Of a stretch of 64,000 nt of DNA, positions 7,398 to 15,316 are shown piece after piece. Positions within the stretch are counted from its first letter, which is position 1. Each line of letters starts with the position of its first letter. A program made the translations under genes and the position numbers. Under the pieces are notes generated by a model, which was not told the DNA's origin, made no database searches, and saw only the letters and a program-made list of their open reading frames with translations. Origin of the DNA: JAEZDC01 sp036676415 (GTDB lineage Bacteria > Bacteroidota > Bacteroidia > Chitinophagales > Chitinophagaceae); NCBI GenBank assembly GCA_036676415.1, contig JAKFCX010000062.1, positions 1 to 64,000 on the forward strand. The letters are read 5' to 3'.

Positions 7398-8440
7398 TTT
7401 TTTTGATTTAAGATGTCCAAGTTCGGGAGTTTTGCTTCAGTTTCCAAACCGTTCGTTTCATTTAACAACCTTTCATCAGCCTTTGATCGTAAATAATCAA
7501 TTGAAACATTCAATTCAAACCCGATCAGCAGTATAAGACTGTTCATGTAAACCAGTAACATAACGATCAGTGTGGTTCCAATTGAACCGTATAACTCATT
7601 GAAACGGTTAAAGTGTTCAACCCAAATGGTAAAAAGAAAAGTTGTAAGGAAAGTAAGCGATACGGCTAAGATGGTTCCTGGAGAAAATGTTGGCCACTTT
7701 TTTTCTATTGATGGAGCATTTCGGTAAACAAAACCAATGGCATAGGTAAACAAAGCAACAATGGCAATCCATTTGGCGATAATGATTAGCCATTGCAAAA
7801 CATTGTCAGTAATGTTCCATGATTCCATGATCCATTTGAAAATTGCACCCTGGGCCAATAAGAGAAAAACTGTACCGATAAAAAGAAACATCACCACTGT
7901 TGTGAGTCGTATTGCTCTTAATCGCTTCCTGAAAAACCTCGGTTTTATTTTTTTATGCAATGAACGATCAAATGTTCTGATGACAACCATTAAAGCATTG
8001 GATGAATAGAATATTGCCAGTAAAAATCCGATTGACAATAATCCTGTTTGTGGTTGTTTAAAGAAATCTTCAATAAAATTAATCACGTATTCCTGTATCT
8101 GTGGTGACCTGATAATATCTTTTACGATGGTGGTAACCTGGTAATGAAATTGTTCGGGTATCGGCATATAAGGTACCAGGGTGATCAGGAATATCAAGCT
8201 TGCAGGTATGGCCATCAGGAAATTGAAAGAAACAGCTGCTGCTCTTTCTCTTAACCCGAGCCTTTTAGACTCTATCCAGAAGTATCTTGAAACATCGTAC
8301 AGCGAAATACCTTTGAATCCCGGGAGGAAAATATTCTTACTGCTGCTCCTGGCAAAATTTACCGGTGCGCTGAACTTAATAAATTTTTTAAACTTATCTG
8401 TTCCCTCTTTCGTTCTGTGTTTGATGGTATTGCGATGCAT
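7394..8440 (-). CDS. YihY/BrkB-family inner-membrane protein
   Basis: The 348-aa product belongs to the YihY/virulence factor BrkB family (often still annotated ribonuclease BN, a label now considered wrong). It has a basic N-terminus of about 70 residues followed by about six membrane segments, starting near SFNFLMAIPASLIFLITLV. The family signature RAAAVSFNFLMA is present. I chose the ATG at 8440; this overlaps the end of mltG by 47 bases. There is no later Met before the first membrane segment. It sits between mltG and a periplasmic redoxin. The molecular function of the family is not settled. Confidence 0.88.
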   Translation of the reverse strand: MHRNTIKHRTKEGTDKFKKFIKFSAPVNFARSSSKNIFLPGFKGISLYDVSRYFWIESKRLGLRERAAAVSFNFLMAIPASLIFLITLVPYMPIPEQFHYQVTTIVKDIIRSPQIQEYVINFIEDFFKQPQTGLLSIGFLLAIFYSSNALMVVIRTFDRSLHKKIKPRFFRKRLRAIRLTTVVMFLFIGTVFLLLAQGAIFKWIMESWNITDNVLQWLIIIAKWIAIVALFTYAIGFVYRNAPSIEKKWPTFSPGTILAVSLTFLTTFLFTIWVEHFNRFNELYGSIGTTLIVMLLVYMNSLILLIGFELNVSIDYLRSKADERLLNETNGLETEAKLPNLDILNQKK

Positions 8441-9413
8441 ATTTTTTATGCTCCTCAAAGGTAGTGCTGAAATGATGATAACCTGAGCCATCGATCTTTG
8501 CTACAAAATAGAAATAACCTGTTTTTGGTGCTGCCAGTACTTTGTCGATGGTAGTTGGAGAAGGTGTACAAATCGGACCTGGAGGAAGTCCCTTGTTACG
8601 ATACGTGTTATAAGGAGAAGCCACTTCAAGATGTTTATGATAAATCCTCTTCAGTCCGAAATCTTTTAAAGCAAATTTTATCGTTGGATCAGCACCTAAA
8701 GGCATACCACTGTTCAACCTGTTGATGTAGACACTTGCCACCTGTCCTTTCTCATCGTGTTTATTTGTCTCCTCTTCTACTATTGAGGCCAATGTATAAA
8801 TCTGTTCAGCAGTTAAACCCGTGTTACTCGCTTTTTGCAGACGATCATTCTTTCGCCAGAATTTATCTTTCTCTTCAGCAAGTTTGGCTAAAACCTTTCT
8901 TACTGGTGTGTTCCAATAATAAGTATAGGTGTTTGGGATCACCAGTGTCATTGCAGTATTTGTATCAACTCCAAAACGTTGCAGCGAATCATTTGAATTA
9001 AGAAAGGCTGCTGCCGTTGAAGAATCAGTAGCGAATTGTTTCCCGATCATTTTTGCAAGATCTTCTTTGGTCCTGATCTTATTGATCACAAGATTCACCG
9101 GGCTTTGCTGGTTGTTTCTCAGTTTTCTTACAATGGCCAAGGCACTTTGTCCATTCTGAATTTCAAATTTTCCCGGCTTTAACCGTTTCCACATATCCAA
9201 TCTGTCAGCAATAAACGAAAAGGTGCCAATGTTTGAAATAATATCCTCTCTTTCTAAAATGGCCAGAACAGAATCTTTGTTGTTGCTGCCTTCATGTATG
9301 TATAAAAATTTGTTCTTTCCACTGAATGATGTGGCCGAACCAAAAATAAACCAGGCTGCGATTGCACCAACAATAACCAACAGTACAAGAAGAATCTTAA
9401 TAATCTTACGCAT
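8394..9413 (-). CDS. mltG: Endolytic peptidoglycan transglycosylase MltG
   Basis: MltG cleaves nascent glycan strands in the periplasm and is thought to set glycan length during elongation. The 339-aa product has an N-terminal membrane anchor (residues about 3-25), a LysM-like segment, and the YceG catalytic domain. The catalytic Glu is in SIVEEETN, and the downstream blocks LGADPT, SPYNTY and GLPPGPI are all typical. The ATG at 9413 is preferred over an in-frame TTG three codons upstream. Its start is next to the stop of a small membrane-protein gene, and its 3' end overlaps the YihY-family gene. Confidence 0.95.
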   Translation of the reverse strand: MRKIIKILLVLLVIVGAIAAWFIFGSATSFSGKNKFLYIHEGSNNKDSVLAILEREDIISNIGTFSFIADRLDMWKRLKPGKFEIQNGQSALAIVRKLRNNQQSPVNLVINKIRTKEDLAKMIGKQFATDSSTAAAFLNSNDSLQRFGVDTNTAMTLVIPNTYTYYWNTPVRKVLAKLAEEKDKFWRKNDRLQKASNTGLTAEQIYTLASIVEEETNKHDEKGQVASVYINRLNSGMPLGADPTIKFALKDFGLKRIYHKHLEVASPYNTYRNKGLPPGPICTPSPTTIDKVLAAPKTGYFYFVAKIDGSGYHHFSTTFEEHKKYASQYHQTQNERGNR

Positions 9414-9414
9414 A

Positions 9415-9600
9415 TTATACAAAAGTTGAAATAATATAAACTCCTAATGAAATAGTGATCAACCCTATCATACCCAAAAAATATCCATCCTTCTCAAGAA
9501 CCTTTTTGAAAGGCTTTTGAAATCCTGTAAACATCCATATTATAAAAGCCCCGGGATATTTGAACAAAATCAATAATACTATTTCCAATAGGGCTTCCAT
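9415..9600 (-). CDS. Small two-helix membrane protein
   Basis: A 61-aa product with a hydrophobic N-terminal segment (EALLEIVLLILFKYPGAFIIWMF), a short basic loop (KPFKKVLEKDG) and a second membrane segment at the C-terminus. I do not recognise a named family. The stop codon ends two bases before the mltG start, so the two are almost certainly co-translated. The upstream ATG-like extensions run into the terminator behind secG, which supports the start at 9600. Confidence 0.75.
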   Translation of the reverse strand: MEALLEIVLLILFKYPGAFIIWMFTGFQKPFKKVLEKDGYFLGMIGLITISLGVYIISTFV

Positions 9601-9616
9601 CGTGGTGAAAATAAAT

Positions 9617-9646
9617 AAAAAACCCTGCCAGTTGTTTGACAGGGTT
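9617..9646 (-). terminator. Rho-independent terminator after secG
   Basis: On the minus strand AACCCTG pairs with CAGGGTT around a loop of about 12 bases and is followed by TTTT and A/T-rich sequence. It separates secG from the 61-aa membrane protein and mltG, so either those genes have their own start site within about 20 bases or they depend on read-through. Confidence 0.75.
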
Positions 9647-9666
9647 GTATAAATTATCATTTGAAA

Positions 9667-9987
9667 TTATCTTGGCGTAACCGGAGTTGGCGTTGTTCCT
9701 GTTCCCTGTGTTTGAGTTGTTCCGGGTTTGATGTCTTTCATTACATCATCAGTTTCTCCTTTTGTGTTCAGGAATAAAACGGATACCATACAAAGCACCC
9801 CGATCAAAGCTGCAAATATCCATGTGCCTTTTTCAAGTACATCTGTGGTTTGCTTTACACCCATAAACTGGTTGTTGAAACCTGCAATACTGCCTGACAA
9901 TCCACCACCTTTTGGGTTCTGTACAAGAATGATGAAACCCAGTATAACGGCAGAAAGAATAATCAATATCAGAAATAAAATAGTCAT
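9667..9987 (-). CDS. secG: Preprotein translocase subunit SecG
   Basis: SecG is the small two-helix subunit of the SecYEG export channel. The 106-aa product has helix one at residues 1-22, the conserved motif QNPKGGGL, the loop NNQFMGVKQTTDVLEKGTW and helix two at about 56-74, followed by a polar Thr/Pro-rich tail (TQTQGTGTTPTPV). The tail is longer than in E. coli but common in Bacteroidota. It starts one base after the stop of the upstream TPR-like gene. Confidence 0.95.
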   Translation of the reverse strand: MTILFLILIILSAVILGFIILVQNPKGGGLSGSIAGFNNQFMGVKQTTDVLEKGTWIFAALIGVLCMVSVLFLNTKGETDDVMKDIKPGTTQTQGTGTTPTPVTPR

Positions 9988-9988
9988 T

Positions 9989-10891
9989 TTAAATACCTTT
10001 TAGTTGTTCGATTTTGGCGGCAAAGTAAGCTGATTTGTCTGGATTCAAAAAACTTAATTTGATATACAGCTGAATTGCCTTGTCTGTCTTCCCTTGCTTG
10101 ATCAGCACTTGCGCCATGGTTTCGGTTACGATCTCCTTAGTCTCATTAGAAGTTTTTGCAATGCCTTGTATCATGTTTTCCACCTCAGGATCAGTACCAA
10201 GATCACTGGTTTCGGTTTTAACATTCTTCATTTGTTTGAGCCAATCTGTGAATTTCCTTAGTTGGCTTCCGAGTTTATCCTGTGGTTGGGTTAAGTCAAC
10301 TTTAATTCCCTGGGAGGCAAAATAATCGACTGTATAGTAAGGTTCAGCAGTAATTTTCAACTCTGTATCGGCCGTAACAGGCTTTTTAAACTCTGCTAAC
10401 TGATCTTCTAAAACTGAAGCAATTACTTCTTTCTGCTTTTCCTCATCTTCTGCCTGTTGCATTACTTCTTCCGTGGTTGTTGCAGCATAGATTTCTTCAT
10501 CAGGTACAGCAACAATAATTTCTGATTCTTGTGATTGAATTTCTAGCTGCGCTTCCTCTTTTTTATTTTGGGTTTGCTGCTCCTCATCTATCACTCGTTT
10601 CAATAATGGCTTCGTTTCTTCTTCACTACTTTGTGGAAGTTTTACATGTGGCTCTTCAGTTGCAAGCAAATAATTAAGCCAAAGCGGATTATTGAAATAG
10701 ACAGCAGTTCTCTGTAATTGTGATTCCGGAGCTTGCTCTTGCTGCGTTTGAAGTTTTTTACACAACAAAAAATGACCAACAGAAAAATAAGGATGTGCTT
10801 CAGTGATCTTTTGTATTTCGATGAGGCTAACATCACTCAATTTTGCCTTACCGGTAAGCTGAAATAGTATCTTCTCAATTGCCCCGTTCAT
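9989..10891 (-). CDS. TPR-like hypothetical protein between lptE and secG
   Basis: The 300-aa soluble product has no signal peptide. An N-terminal part (residues 1-80) looks helical and contains AHPYFSVGHFLLCKK and YFNNPLWLNYLL. A long acidic, Gln/Glu-rich middle follows (about 85-180). The C-terminus (about 255-300) fits a TPR-like hairpin with MAQVLIKQGKTDKAIQLY. No named function is known to me. It lies between an lptE-type gene and secG in a tight leftward operon, a position I recall as recurrent in Bacteroidota, which hints at an envelope-related role; that is inference. Confidence 0.7.
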   Translation of the reverse strand: MNGAIEKILFQLTGKAKLSDVSLIEIQKITEAHPYFSVGHFLLCKKLQTQQEQAPESQLQRTAVYFNNPLWLNYLLATEEPHVKLPQSSEEETKPLLKRVIDEEQQTQNKKEEAQLEIQSQESEIIVAVPDEEIYAATTTEEVMQQAEDEEKQKEVIASVLEDQLAEFKKPVTADTELKITAEPYYTVDYFASQGIKVDLTQPQDKLGSQLRKFTDWLKQMKNVKTETSDLGTDPEVENMIQGIAKTSNETKEIVTETMAQVLIKQGKTDKAIQLYIKLSFLNPDKSAYFAAKIEQLKGI

Positions 10892-10912
10892 TCGGTGAAA
10901 ATACGGTTTTGC

Positions 10913-11428
10913 TTACCAGTTTGAGAAGATGCGATTAAATATTTCATCGCTCATGTTACGAATAATATCATCCAATAATTGAGCTTCGGCCTGTGGCAAA
11001 CTCAGATTGGCCGGGAAATCAAAATTCCTGCTCACATCATATTCTTCATTCGTATTCTTGAGTGTATTTCTGAAAGTGATATGCACTGAAACAGTCAATC
11101 GGTTTGTAGCTGTTTGCTGACCTGAAATACCGGCTGTTGTAACGTCGTAGTTAGAAATATATCCGCCGATCTGGTAATGAGCATCATCATTATTGGTACG
11201 GGTGAGTTTTGTTAACCGTACAACCTTTAACTGGAACGCTTCACCCAATCTTGAAGTCAGCTGTGGATTCACATACCTGGCCTGGTTAATAAAAGGTTCG
11301 ATCTTAACCGTCTTCACGTCAGGATCAACACTCACATCCCTGAACTTGTAAATGTTACAGGAAGACAGGATTACCGAAGTAAAACCGGTAAACAAGACGA
11401 TGAGAAATATTTTTTTAACCAGCTTCAT
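10913..11428 (-). CDS. lptE: LPS-assembly lipoprotein LptE
   Basis: LptE plugs the LptD barrel at the outer membrane and helps insert lipopolysaccharide. The 171-aa product has a signal peptide ending ILSSC, with Cys24 as the predicted lipidated residue. After it come NIYKFRDVSV and the conserved VKTVKIEPFINQARYVNP, matching the LptE/LPS-assembly domain. Length is typical. It is 21 bases upstream of the TPR-like gene and downstream of the sigma-54 activator gene on the same strand. lptD is not in the window. Confidence 0.88.
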   Translation of the reverse strand: MKLVKKIFLIVLFTGFTSVILSSCNIYKFRDVSVDPDVKTVKIEPFINQARYVNPQLTSRLGEAFQLKVVRLTKLTRTNNDDAHYQIGGYISNYDVTTAGISGQQTATNRLTVSVHITFRNTLKNTNEEYDVSRNFDFPANLSLPQAEAQLLDDIIRNMSDEIFNRIFSNW

Positions 11429-11445
11429 GAATGCTATTTAGCTTT

Positions 11446-11476
11446 TGTTGTGTCACTCACTTCTACGTTCTGAACT
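11446..11476 (+). repeat. Dispersed intergenic repeat, copy 3
   Basis: The plus strand reads TTGTTGTGTCACTCACTTC and continues ACGTTCTGAAC, which closely resembles copies 1 and 5. It lies between the sigma-54 activator gene and lptE, pointing into the 3' end of the activator gene, so it has no gene start in front of it. Confidence 0.75.
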
Positions 11477-11521
11477 TTTTTCAGCTATCAGGAATTTGTC
11501 ACTCTGAGCATGACATAGAAC

Positions 11522-12781
11522 TTACTCCTCAATATCGTATTCTTTCAACTTCCTATACAATGTTCTTTCGCTTATGCCAAGATCTGCAGCAGCATCTTTT
11601 CTTCTTCCCCTATGCTTTTTCAATGCTTTTATGATCAGCTCCTTTTCCTTGTCCATTATATTCAGCGATTCTTCTATTTCTTCATGATGCTGTATATCAT
11701 CATTGTTCAATACCACTGGCTGGTGACCAGGCTGTACAAAAGCAGGAATGTTGTTTTGCTGTAATGCAGGTACCATATCATGATTGATATGCGTCGTATG
11801 TTCATTCAGCAAAGAATCCTGTGTAAATGCTGCCGCATGGCCTGCCAGAGAAGGATTCTGTAATATCTCTACAAACATTTTCTTCAGCTCCGTTACATCC
11901 TTCTTCATATCAAAGAACAACTTGTACAAGATCTCTCTTTCGTTCGCAAACTCAGTGGACGATGAATGCTGATTTGCCAATACCGGCATCCTGCTCATAA
12001 ATCGCTCCGGCAAAAACTTTCGTAGTTCTGTTGCTGTTAACGATTTTTCGGGGCTTAACACCGATACCTGCTCTGCAATATTCTTAAGTTCCCTTACATT
12101 TCCGGGAAAAGGATAATTTATTAGCAGATCTTTAGCGTCATTGTCTAACTGAACAGGCATTGTTTTATATCGCTCAGCAAAATCAACCACAAATTTCCTG
12201 AAGAGCAGGATAATATCATCTTTCCTGTCTCTCAATGCAGGCACACGAATCGGAACTGTGCTTAACCTGTAATAAAGATCCTGGCGAAACTTTCCCTGCT
12301 GCACAGATTCAAGCAGATCTTTATTTGTTGCAGCGATCACTCTTACATCAGTCTTCTGCACTTTGGAAGATCCTACACGAATGAATTCGCCAGACTCTAA
12401 TACTCTTAGCAATCTTGCCTGTGTGCCGATTGGCATTTCAGCAATCTCATCAAGAAAAATTGTTCCACCGTTTACGGTTTCAAAATAACCTTTACGACTG
12501 TCAACAGCACCTGTAAATGATCCTTTTTCATGGCCGAATAATTCTGAATCGATCGTTCCTTCCGGTATAGCTCCACAGTTAACTGCTATAAAAGGATTAT
12601 GTTTCCTTGGTGACAATGCATGAATGATAGAAGAAAACGCTTCTTTACCAACACCACTTTCTCCAATGATCAGTACCGTAAGATCAGTGGAAGACACCTG
12701 TGCAGCTGTACTTAAAGCAAGATTCAATGCAGGTGCATTTCCGATAATTCCAAAACGATTCTTTATACTTTGAATGTCCAT
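11522..12781 (-). CDS. Sigma-54-dependent transcriptional activator without receiver domain
   Basis: The 419-aa product is an AAA+ enhancer-binding protein that would open promoters bound by RpoN holoenzyme. It starts almost directly with the ATPase: Walker A GESGVGKE (40-47), the sigma-54 contact loop GSFTGA (87-92; the common form is GAFTGA), Walker B GGTIFLDE (105-112) and sensor region VIAATNK. A Fis-type helix-turn-helix closes the protein (DAAADLGISERTLYRKLK). There is no receiver, PAS or GAF domain, so control must come by expression level or a partner. It lies between miaB (22 bases away) and lptE on one strand. Confidence 0.93.
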   Translation of the reverse strand: MDIQSIKNRFGIIGNAPALNLALSTAAQVSSTDLTVLIIGESGVGKEAFSSIIHALSPRKHNPFIAVNCGAIPEGTIDSELFGHEKGSFTGAVDSRKGYFETVNGGTIFLDEIAEMPIGTQARLLRVLESGEFIRVGSSKVQKTDVRVIAATNKDLLESVQQGKFRQDLYYRLSTVPIRVPALRDRKDDIILLFRKFVVDFAERYKTMPVQLDNDAKDLLINYPFPGNVRELKNIAEQVSVLSPEKSLTATELRKFLPERFMSRMPVLANQHSSSTEFANEREILYKLFFDMKKDVTELKKMFVEILQNPSLAGHAAAFTQDSLLNEHTTHINHDMVPALQQNNIPAFVQPGHQPVVLNNDDIQHHEEIEESLNIMDKEKELIIKALKKHRGRRKDAAADLGISERTLYRKLKEYDIEE

Positions 12782-12803
12782 CTATAATAATTCAAAATGA
12801 TGT

Positions 12804-14234
12804 TTAGGGTTGTATAATTTCTCCAAGCAAGGTTCCCTGAGTGTTTCTCTTCACATTCACCCATACATAATCTCCTGCTTTATAATTAAAGTTCCCTTTT
12901 GGAAATACCACCATTTTATTCTGACTGTTTCTGCCCTTCCAATCTTCACTACTCTTCCTGCTTTCCCCTTCGATCAATACTTTATAGGTCTTATTAATGT
13001 CTTTCTGATAACTTTTATACGACAACCTATTTTGCATTTCCACGATCTCTGCAAGCCTCCTTTTTTTTATCTCGAGTGGAACATCATCTTCAAATCTTCT
13101 TTCAGCTAAAGTGCCTGGCCTTTCACTATAGAAATACATATAACTGAAATCGTAGTTACACAATTCCATTGCAGATAATGTATCCTGATGATCTGCTTCC
13201 GTTTCACTGCAAAAACCGGTGATCACATCAGAGCTTAAACCACAATCAGGAATGATCTGCCGAATTCTTTCAACTTTTGCCAGGTACCATTCTCTTGTAT
13301 ACGTACGATTCATCTGCTGTAATATCCTTGTACTACCACTTTGAATTGGCAGATGAATATAATTGCAGATGTTCTCATACTTTGCGATGGTAAACAACAC
13401 TTCGTCTGTAATATCTTTAGGATGAGATGTACTGAATCGTACTCTCAACTCAGGATCGATCAATGCTACTTTCTCCAGCAGTTTAGCAAAGGTTACTGTT
13501 TCATTTTTCTGCTCATCCACCCAATAATAACTGTCAACATTCTGACCTAATAATGTAACTTCTTTAAATCCACGATCAAAAAGATCCTGTACTTCTGCAA
13601 GAACAGAATCAGCACTACGGCTTCTTTCTCTTCCTCTGGTAAAAGGAACCACGCAGAAGCTGCACATATTATTACATCCCCTCATAATCGAAACAAAAGC
13701 AGTAATACCATTGCTGTTCAAACGAACAGGCGAAATATCAGCATAAGTTTCTTCTCTACTTAATAAAACGTTCACTGCTTTTTGTCCTGTCGCCGCTTCT
13801 TCTATCAAACCAGGTAAACTCCTGTAAGCATCTGGCCCCACAACAATATCTACTAATTTCTCTTCTTCAATAAATTTTGCTTTTAATCTTTCTGCCATGC
13901 ATCCAAGCACACCAACCAATGTTCCCGGTCTTGCTTTTTTCAGTTTCCTGAATTCTGTTAACCGTTTCCTGACTGTTTGTTCTGCTTTTTCACGAATGGA
14001 ACAAGTATTCAGGAAAATCAGATCAGCCTCTTCACAATTACGAGTGGCCCCAAAGCCTTGTTCCTGTAATATGGATGCAACAACTTCACTATCAGCAAAA
14101 TTCATGGCACAGCCATAGCTTTCAATGTAAAACCGCTTTTTATATGGATTTGCATCAATTAGGAAGGGAGCAAATGCTTCTCCTTGCCGGGCTTCATCAT
14201 GTAGTTTCTGGCCTAAATCCACCATTTCCATCAA
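12804..14234 (-). CDS. miaB: tRNA-2-methylthio-N6-dimethylallyladenosine synthase MiaB
   Basis: MiaB adds a methylthio group to i6A37 of tRNAs that read UNN codons. The 476-aa product carries the N-terminal UPF0004 cysteines (Cys42, Cys78, Cys112), the radical-SAM triad C187-x3-C191-x2-C194 in CNNMCSFC, and a C-terminal TRAM domain (from about residue 410, ending VNVKRNTQGTLLGEII). Two iron-sulfur clusters are therefore expected. Several Met codons near the start (MMEM) leave the exact start uncertain by a few residues. A near-match -7 box (TATTTTCG on the minus strand) lies about 20 bases upstream. Confidence 0.96.
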   Translation of the reverse strand: MMEMVDLGQKLHDEARQGEAFAPFLIDANPYKKRFYIESYGCAMNFADSEVVASILQEQGFGATRNCEEADLIFLNTCSIREKAEQTVRKRLTEFRKLKKARPGTLVGVLGCMAERLKAKFIEEEKLVDIVVGPDAYRSLPGLIEEAATGQKAVNVLLSREETYADISPVRLNSNGITAFVSIMRGCNNMCSFCVVPFTRGRERSRSADSVLAEVQDLFDRGFKEVTLLGQNVDSYYWVDEQKNETVTFAKLLEKVALIDPELRVRFSTSHPKDITDEVLFTIAKYENICNYIHLPIQSGSTRILQQMNRTYTREWYLAKVERIRQIIPDCGLSSDVITGFCSETEADHQDTLSAMELCNYDFSYMYFYSERPGTLAERRFEDDVPLEIKKRRLAEIVEMQNRLSYKSYQKDINKTYKVLIEGESRKSSEDWKGRNSQNKMVVFPKGNFNYKAGDYVWVNVKRNTQGTLLGEIIQP

Positions 14235-14321
14235 TCAAGTAGTTTGAGTTTGCGAAAATAGCTAAAAAAGCTTCAAGTGCCAGTTTGGCAGATTGTTAAC
14301 ATTAAACAAAGGATCGTGTTT

Positions 14322-14329
14322 TAGTTTTG
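14322..14329 (+). promoter_or_regulatory. -7 promoter element (TAGTTTTG) of the DUF3078 gene
   Basis: This exact TAnnTTTG match gives a predicted start near 14334 and a leader of about 30 bases before the ATG at 14364. Confidence 0.5.
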
Positions 14330-14363
14330 AGGCTGATTACTTATTGAAAACACTGATTTACAC

Positions 14364-15308
14364 ATGAGAAGCTGCTTTTTGAGCCTGGTACTGATTGCTA
14401 TTCCATTTTATTCCTATTCACAAGATATTACAGTCAAGAAACTTTCTACGGAAGTGTTTCGAGAAGTAAAGAAAGAACAAGACAGTATTCAGTGGAAATG
14501 GAAAAGAGGTGGATTGGTGAATGCAAATATTGCCCAGGGTTCACTGAGTAATTGGGCTGCCGGTGGTGATGAGTTCTCATTCTCACTAAATACTTACTTC
14601 AACTATTTTGTTTTTCACAAGAATGGAAAGCAGAGTTGGGACAACAGTTTTGAATTTAACCTCGGATTTTTACAAAGCTCAAGCCAGGGAAGTCGTAAAA
14701 ATGATGACAGGTTTGATCTTCTTTCAAAATATGGCTACCAGTTAGACAGTGGAAGATGGTACTTATCTGGTTTAGGCAACTTCAGATCACAATTCTTTGA
14801 TGGATACACTTATGGTGGAGGTAAAGCCACTTTCGCTTCTACCCTGCTTTCTCCTGCTTATGCATTAGCATCTGTGGGGATGGATTACAAACACAATTCG
14901 AAATTTTCAATATTCCTCTCACCTGCAACATCAAGATGGGTGATTGTTGCTAATAAAGCTTTATCAGATTCTGGTATGTATGGTGTGCCAAGGGGAAATC
15001 ACATTAACCAGGAGTTCGGTGCATTTGCATCCGTTAGTTATACAACATCATTCACCAGGAGTGTAACTTATAAAGGGAGAGCTGATGTGTTTACCAATTA
15101 TAAAAATCATCCCGAGAATATCGATCTGTACATGACCAATGCGTTTTCATTTAAGATAAACAAATACCTGTCTGCTACGTATAACCTGGACCTGATATAT
15201 GATGACGACGTAAAACTATTTGGCGATGAGAAGAACAGTCCTGCCTTACAAATAAAAAGCCTGATAGGTATTGGATTTTTGATGAGATTTGCTCCTGTCA
15301 CCCTCTAA
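14364..15308 (+). CDS. DUF3078 outer-membrane protein
   Basis: The 314-aa product has a signal peptide (cleavage near SYSQ at residue 20) and then the DUF3078 domain, marked by GLVNANIAQGSLSNWAAGGDE and by alternating aromatic beta strands to the end. DUF3078 proteins are common in Bacteroidota and predicted to be barrels in the outer membrane; their job is unknown. The downstream receptor-like gene begins eight bases later, so the two form an operon. The promoter is at 14322-14329. Confidence 0.88.
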   Translation: MRSCFLSLVLIAIPFYSYSQDITVKKLSTEVFREVKKEQDSIQWKWKRGGLVNANIAQGSLSNWAAGGDEFSFSLNTYFNYFVFHKNGKQSWDNSFEFNLGFLQSSSQGSRKNDDRFDLLSKYGYQLDSGRWYLSGLGNFRSQFFDGYTYGGGKATFASTLLSPAYALASVGMDYKHNSKFSIFLSPATSRWVIVANKALSDSGMYGVPRGNHINQEFGAFASVSYTTSFTRSVTYKGRADVFTNYKNHPENIDLYMTNAFSFKINKYLSATYNLDLIYDDDVKLFGDEKNSPALQIKSLIGIGFLMRFAPVTL

Positions 15309-15316
15309 ACATCTAA

